Assembly (NCBI GenBank): GCA_030598075.1
Contig: JAUVQP010000041.1
Location: forward strand, 1-10,122
Length of the DNA stretch: 10,122 bases
Source: Miltoncostaeaceae bacterium
GTDB lineage: Bacteria > Actinomycetota > Thermoleophilia > Miltoncostaeales > Miltoncostaeaceae
Direction: 5' to 3'
The notes under the pieces are model-generated. The model searched no databases and was not told where the DNA came from. It saw nothing but the letters and a program-made list of their open reading frames with translations. The translations under genes and the position numbers were made by a program. Below are positions 6,551-10,122 of this stretch, one piece after another. How positions within the stretch are numbered: position 1 is the first letter of the stretch; every line of letters starts with the position of its first letter.

Positions 6551-7588
6551 ATGCGTGTCGGGCTCTTGACCGGTGGGGGCGACTGCCCTGGGCTGAACGC
6601 CGTGATTCGCGCTGTCGTCACCGTCGGGCGCCGCCGCTACGGACACGAGCACGTGGGTCTGCTGCGCGGGTGGCGGGGCCTGATCGAGGCGGACTCCCGT
6701 CCGCTGACCCCCGACGACGTCGCCGGAATCGCGGTGCGCGGCGGAACCATTCTCGGCAGCTCCCGCACCAATCCCTTCACGCTTCGCGACGGGGGCGAGC
6801 GGGCCGCCCAGGCCGCCAGAGACCTGGGTCTCGACGCAATCGTCGCGATCGGCGGCGAGGACACGCTGGGAGTCGCCAACCGGCTCCACGAGGAGCACGC
6901 CGTTCCGACGGTCGGCGTCCCGAAGACGATCGACAACGATCTCTCGGCGACCGACTACACGTTCGGCTTCTGGACGGCGGTCCAGATCGCGACCGACGCG
7001 ATCGACAGGGTCAAGACCACCGCCGAGTCCCACGATCGGATCCTCGCCGTGGAGGTCATGGGCCGCCACGCGGGCTGGCTCGCCCTTCAAGCGGGTATCG
7101 CCGGCAACGCCGACGCCATCCTGATCCCCGAGGTCGCCGCCAGCCTCGACCAGGTGGAGGGGTACGTGCGCTCCCGGGCCGCGCGCGGAAGGCGCTTCTC
7201 GGTGATCGTCGCCAGCGAGGGTGTCGAGCTGGCCTCTGCTGGCGACGCGACCGAGGGCCGGGATCTGGACGAGTTCGGGCACGCCCGGCTCGCGAAGGTC
7301 GGAGTCGCCCAGCGCTTGGCCGAGGCCCTCCAGGAGAGGACCGGGATCGAGGCCCGCCCGGTGGTCCTCGGCCACGTCCAGCGCGGGGGAACGCCGGTGG
7401 CCTTCGACCGCGTTCTGGCCACCCGCTACGGAGTACGCGCGGCCGAACTGGTCGGCGAGGGCGGGTTCGGGCGCATGACCGCGCTTCGCGGAGACGCGAT
7501 CGTCGACGTGCCTCTGGCCGACGCCGTCGCGGAGTTGAAGCTGGTGCCCCGCGAGCTCTACGAGGCCGCGGAGACCTTCTTCGGGTAG
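6551..7588 (+). CDS. pfkA: 6-phosphofructokinase, group III, predicted pyrophosphate-dependent
   Basis: Interconverts fructose 6-phosphate and fructose 1,6-bisphosphate in glycolysis. The 345-aa product is full length for the bacterial family. Motifs in order: the N-terminal nucleotide/PPi loop LTGGGDCPGLNA (6-17), GGEDTLG (101-107), PKTIDND (124-130) with catalytic D128, MGRHAGW (170-176), and the sugar-phosphate binding GHVQRGGTP (274-282). Two positions decide the phosphoryl donor. Where E. coli PfkA has Gly104 this protein has D104, and where E. coli has Gly124 it has K125. Asp plus Lys is the signature of PPi-dependent enzymes such as that of Amycolatopsis methanolica, so a reversible PPi-PFK (symbol pfp) is predicted over an ATP-dependent one. 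The ATG is preceded directly by a TANNNT box, suggesting leaderless expression. PAP2 lies 52 bp upstream and topB 62 bp downstream. The family is secure; donor specificity is inferred. Confidence 0.95.
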   Translation: MRVGLLTGGGDCPGLNAVIRAVVTVGRRRYGHEHVGLLRGWRGLIEADSRPLTPDDVAGIAVRGGTILGSSRTNPFTLRDGGERAAQAARDLGLDAIVAIGGEDTLGVANRLHEEHAVPTVGVPKTIDNDLSATDYTFGFWTAVQIATDAIDRVKTTAESHDRILAVEVMGRHAGWLALQAGIAGNADAILIPEVAASLDQVEGYVRSRAARGRRFSVIVASEGVELASAGDATEGRDLDEFGHARLAKVGVAQRLAEALQERTGIEARPVVLGHVQRGGTPVAFDRVLATRYGVRAAELVGEGGFGRMTALRGDAIVDVPLADAVAELKLVPRELYEAAETFFG

Positions 7589-7636
7589 CGCGGGACGCTC
7601 TCGCGGAGATTCGGTCGCATGCCCGACGACCGGTGC

Positions 7637-7642
7637 TAACCT
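7637..7642 (+). promoter_or_regulatory. Candidate -10 box (TAACCT) for topB
   Basis: TAACCT lies eight bases before the GTG at 7651, placing the expected transcription start at or next to the initiation codon. No Shine-Dalgarno is seen. This supports GTG 7651 over the in-frame GTG at 7633, which would lie upstream of the box. Confidence 0.4.
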
Positions 7643-7650
7643 CATCCGCC

Positions 7651-10122
7651 GTGGGCCGCGCCCTCATCATCTGCGAGAAGCCGTCCGTCGCCGGCGACGT
7701 CTCCCGCGCGCTCTTCGGCAGCAAGGCGAAGAAGGTCGCCGACCGCTACGACGGGCCCGACGCGATCGTGGCGTTCGCCGTCGGCCATCTCGTCGAGCAG
7801 ATCGATCCCGACGCCTACGACAAGCGTTTCAAGAGCTGGCGCTACGAGGATCTGCCGATCATCCCCGAGGAGTTTCGCTATCAGGCGCGCGACGCGCGCG
7901 CCGGCAAGCAACTCGCCGCCCTCCACAAGCTGATGGTGCGGAAGGACGTGGACACGCTGGTCAACGCCTGCGACGCCGGCCGAGAGGGCGAGCTCATCTT
8001 CAAGCTCATCCTCCAGACCGCTCCGGAGGAGGCGCGCGCCAAGCCCGTGCGCCGAGCGTGGTTCAGCTCCATGACGCTCGGCGCCATCCGTGAAGCCTTC
8101 GACACGCTCCGGGACGACGAGCAGATGAAGCCGCTCGAGGAGGCGGCGCGAGCGCGGAGCGAGGCGGACTGGCTGGTGGGCATGAACGCCACCCGAGCCG
8201 CCACGACGAAGGCCGGCTCCGCGCGCCGTGTCCTGTCGATGGGTCGGGTCCAGACGCCCACCCTCGCCCTCATCGTGAAGCGCGACCTCGAGATCCAGAG
8301 CTTTGTCCCCGAGGACTACTGGGAGGTGCACGCCACCTTCCGGGGCGCCGGGGGCGCGGAGTACCCGGGCCTCTGGCACGAGCGCAGCACCACGCGCCTC
8401 CGCGAGGGCCCGAGGGCCGACGCCATCGCCGAGGAGGTACGCGGCAAGGACGGTGCCGTCGAGTCCGTCGAGGTCAAGCCCACCTCCGAGAAGACGCCGC
8501 TCCTCTACGACCTCACCGCCCTCCAGCGGGAGGCGAACCAACGCTTCGGCTTCTCGGCCACGCGCACGCTGTCGGCGGCGCAGGCGCTCTACGACCGCCA
8601 CAAGCTTCTCACCTATCCGCGCACGAGCTCCCGGTTTCTGAGCGGCGACATGACCGGCCAGCTTCGCTCGGTCGTCTCGACGATCGGCGCGAGCAGCGCC
8701 GAGTACGCCGACGGGGCCCGCACCGTGCTCGCGCTCGGCAAGCTCCCCCTCGGGGGCATCATCAACGACGCCAAGGTGCGCGACCACCACGCGATCATCC
8801 CCACCGAGGGCGACCACGATCTCTCGGGGCTCGGCAAGGACGACCGCCGCATCTATGACCTCGTGGCGCGTCGCTTCCTGGCCGTCTTCCTCCCCGCTGC
8901 CCGCTTCGAGAACACGGTCGTCGAGACGCGCGTCGACGAGCATCGGTTCCGGAGCCGCGGCAAGGTCCTGATCGACGCCGGTTGGCAGGCCGTCGATCCG
9001 AAGCCGCGGCGCGACGACGACAAGCCTCTCCCGGCCGTCGCGCAGGGCGAGCGGGTCACCTGCGCCGATGTGCGCTCGCTGGCCAAGCAGACGAAGCCGC
9101 CGGCCGCCTACTCGGAGGCCAAGCTGCTCCGCGCCATGGAGACCGCGGGCAACCTCGTCACCGACGACGAGGCCGCCGAGGCCATGAAAGACGCGGGCCT
9201 CGGAACGCCGGCGACGCGGGCCGCCACGATCGAGCGGCTGATCGAAGCGGGCTACGTCGAGCGCAACGGACGCCAGTTGCGCGCCACGGACAAGGCCGTG
9301 GGCCTGATCACCATGCTCGGGGATCACGCCCTCACCTCCCCCGAGCTCACCGGCCGGTGGGAGCAGCGGCTCAACCGCATCGAGCGCGGCGAGGAGCGTC
9401 ACGACGACTTCCGTCGGGAGATCGAGGCCTTCACCGGACGCGTCGTCTCCTGGTTCGCGGACAAGGACCGGGAGGACCTGCGCATCAGGCGCCAGCCCTT
9501 GGCGCCCTGCCCCACCGACGGCTGCGACGGGGAGATCGTCGAGTATCCGAAGAGCTACGGCTGCACCAGCTACCGGGGCAAGGCCGAGCCCGGGTGCGGA
9601 TACACGCTCTGGAAGCAGCACAACGGCAAGACCATCTCGCGCGAGGAGGCCCTCGCGCACGTCGCCGCGGGCCGGTCGAGCAAGGACCTCGAAGCCGACC
9701 GGGACGTGCTCGGCCCCTGCCCCACCGACGGCTGCGACGGGGAGATCGTCGAGCGGGGGCGATCCTACGGCTGCACCAGCTGGAAAAGCCGCAAGGACCC
9801 GGGCTGCGGCTACGTCATCTGGAAGAAGGTCAGAGGCCAGAGGGGCGAGGTCGACGTCGACACCGCGCGAGGGATGGTGGCCAGGGGCGAGACCAACGCG
9901 AGCCCGGCGCCCAGCGCGGAGCCCCTCGGCCCCTGCCCCACCGACGGCTGCGACGGGGAGATCGTCGAGCGGGGGCGATCCTACGGCTGCACCAGCTGGA
10001 AAAGCCGCAAGAACCCGGGCTGCGGCTACGTCATCTGGAAGCGCGAGAAGGGGCACGAGGTCTCGCGCGAGGAGGCCCTCCAGCGTCTGGCCGAGGCGAC
10101 CGGCACCCCGGAGCCCGACGGC
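7651..10122 (+). CDS. topB: Type IA DNA topoisomerase, TopB-like (3' end beyond window)
   Basis: Relaxes or decatenates DNA by passing a strand through a transient single-strand break. All 824 codons visible are open and the stop lies outside. The Toprim domain begins at ALIICEKPS with E9 and has CDAGREGE with D108, G110 and E112; Gly replaces the second Asp of the classical D-x-D, a variant I recall in the TopB branch. GRVQTPTLAL (from about 200) and YPRTSS with catalytic Y322 mark the type IA core, which runs to about residue 600. The tail carries three copies of the Toprim_Crpt-type repeat (617-655, 687-725, 759-797), each with four Cys spaced C-x4-C-x12-C-x10-C, probably binding zinc, then a charged SREEAL-type helix. 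Starting at GTG 7651 gives the usual short leader before the Toprim strand; GTG 7633 would add six residues. Assignment as TopB over TopA rests on the Toprim variant and C-terminal repeats. A TANNNT box suggests its own promoter despite the pfkA gene 62 bp upstream. Confidence 0.92.
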   Translation, partial: MGRALIICEKPSVAGDVSRALFGSKAKKVADRYDGPDAIVAFAVGHLVEQIDPDAYDKRFKSWRYEDLPIIPEEFRYQARDARAGKQLAALHKLMVRKDVDTLVNACDAGREGELIFKLILQTAPEEARAKPVRRAWFSSMTLGAIREAFDTLRDDEQMKPLEEAARARSEADWLVGMNATRAATTKAGSARRVLSMGRVQTPTLALIVKRDLEIQSFVPEDYWEVHATFRGAGGAEYPGLWHERSTTRLREGPRADAIAEEVRGKDGAVESVEVKPTSEKTPLLYDLTALQREANQRFGFSATRTLSAAQALYDRHKLLTYPRTSSRFLSGDMTGQLRSVVSTIGASSAEYADGARTVLALGKLPLGGIINDAKVRDHHAIIPTEGDHDLSGLGKDDRRIYDLVARRFLAVFLPAARFENTVVETRVDEHRFRSRGKVLIDAGWQAVDPKPRRDDDKPLPAVAQGERVTCADVRSLAKQTKPPAAYSEAKLLRAMETAGNLVTDDEAAEAMKDAGLGTPATRAATIERLIEAGYVERNGRQLRATDKAVGLITMLGDHALTSPELTGRWEQRLNRIERGEERHDDFRREIEAFTGRVVSWFADKDREDLRIRRQPLAPCPTDGCDGEIVEYPKSYGCTSYRGKAEPGCGYTLWKQHNGKTISREEALAHVAAGRSSKDLEADRDVLGPCPTDGCDGEIVERGRSYGCTSWKSRKDPGCGYVIWKKVRGQRGEVDVDTARGMVARGETNASPAPSAEPLGPCPTDGCDGEIVERGRSYGCTSWKSRKNPGCGYVIWKREKGHEVSREEALQRLAEATGTPEPDG
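9499..10041 (+). repeat. Three in-frame 117-bp repeats encoding zinc-binding modules of topB
   Basis: Units lie at 9499-9615, 9709-9825 and 9925-10041, with periods of 210 and 216 bp. Units 2 and 3 are identical except for one base (G at 9796, A at 10012; Asp to Asn). Unit 1 shares an exact 39-bp block (9505-9543) with the others and then diverges. Linkers between units are unrelated at the DNA level. The Cys residues are 620/625/638/649, 690/695/708/719 and 762/767/780/791. Confidence 0.9.

Noticed and set aside
7642..10056. Minus-strand frame of 804 codons opposite topB
   Set aside because: Mirror of topB; its internal repeats are simply the complement of the real repeats, and all topoisomerase motifs lie on the plus strand.

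Overview
This very GC-rich window looks like a chromosomal segment from an actinobacterium. Thermoleophilia (Gaiellales/Solirubrobacterales-like) is my best guess. The reasons are inferential: G/C at most third codon positions, a CtaG and a SpoIID protein of actinobacterial style, a group III phosphofructokinase, and several starts with a TANNNT box only 6-8 nt upstream and no Shine-Dalgarno, which suggests leaderless mRNAs. I see no rRNA, tRNA, CRISPR array, insertion sequence or phage gene.

Layout. Bases 1-237 hold no gene I can defend, but contain a perfect 13-bp inverted repeat and two copies of a 17-bp motif. On the minus strand, ctaG (membrane protein for copper delivery to cytochrome oxidase) is followed by a secreted SpoIID/LytB peptidoglycan enzyme with two C-terminal SPOR-like repeats. 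A short divergent region (about 3068-3214) carries a third copy of the motif and a likely promoter on each strand. Next is a small plus-strand hypothetical gene (3215-3505). It converges on a large minus-strand signalling protein with REC, GAF, GGDEF and HD-GYP domains (3524-5578). Divergent from that gene, 41 bp away, a plus-strand run begins: a PAP2-family membrane phosphatase, a phosphofructokinase with pyrophosphate-type active-site residues, and a type IA topoisomerase (TopB-like) that runs off the right edge.

Functional themes. These are mostly cell-envelope and core-metabolism genes, not an obvious defence or mobile system. SpoIID and PAP2 act at the envelope, ctaG serves respiration, the c-di-GMP protein is a bifunctional-looking signalling hub, and the kinase and topoisomerase are housekeeping. 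I found no coherent new multi-gene system. The features most worth a second look are the nearly identical zinc-binding repeats in the topoisomerase, the SpoIID-SPOR fusion, the incomplete metal site in the HD-GYP domain, the PPi-type phosphofructokinase, and the scattered 17-bp motif.
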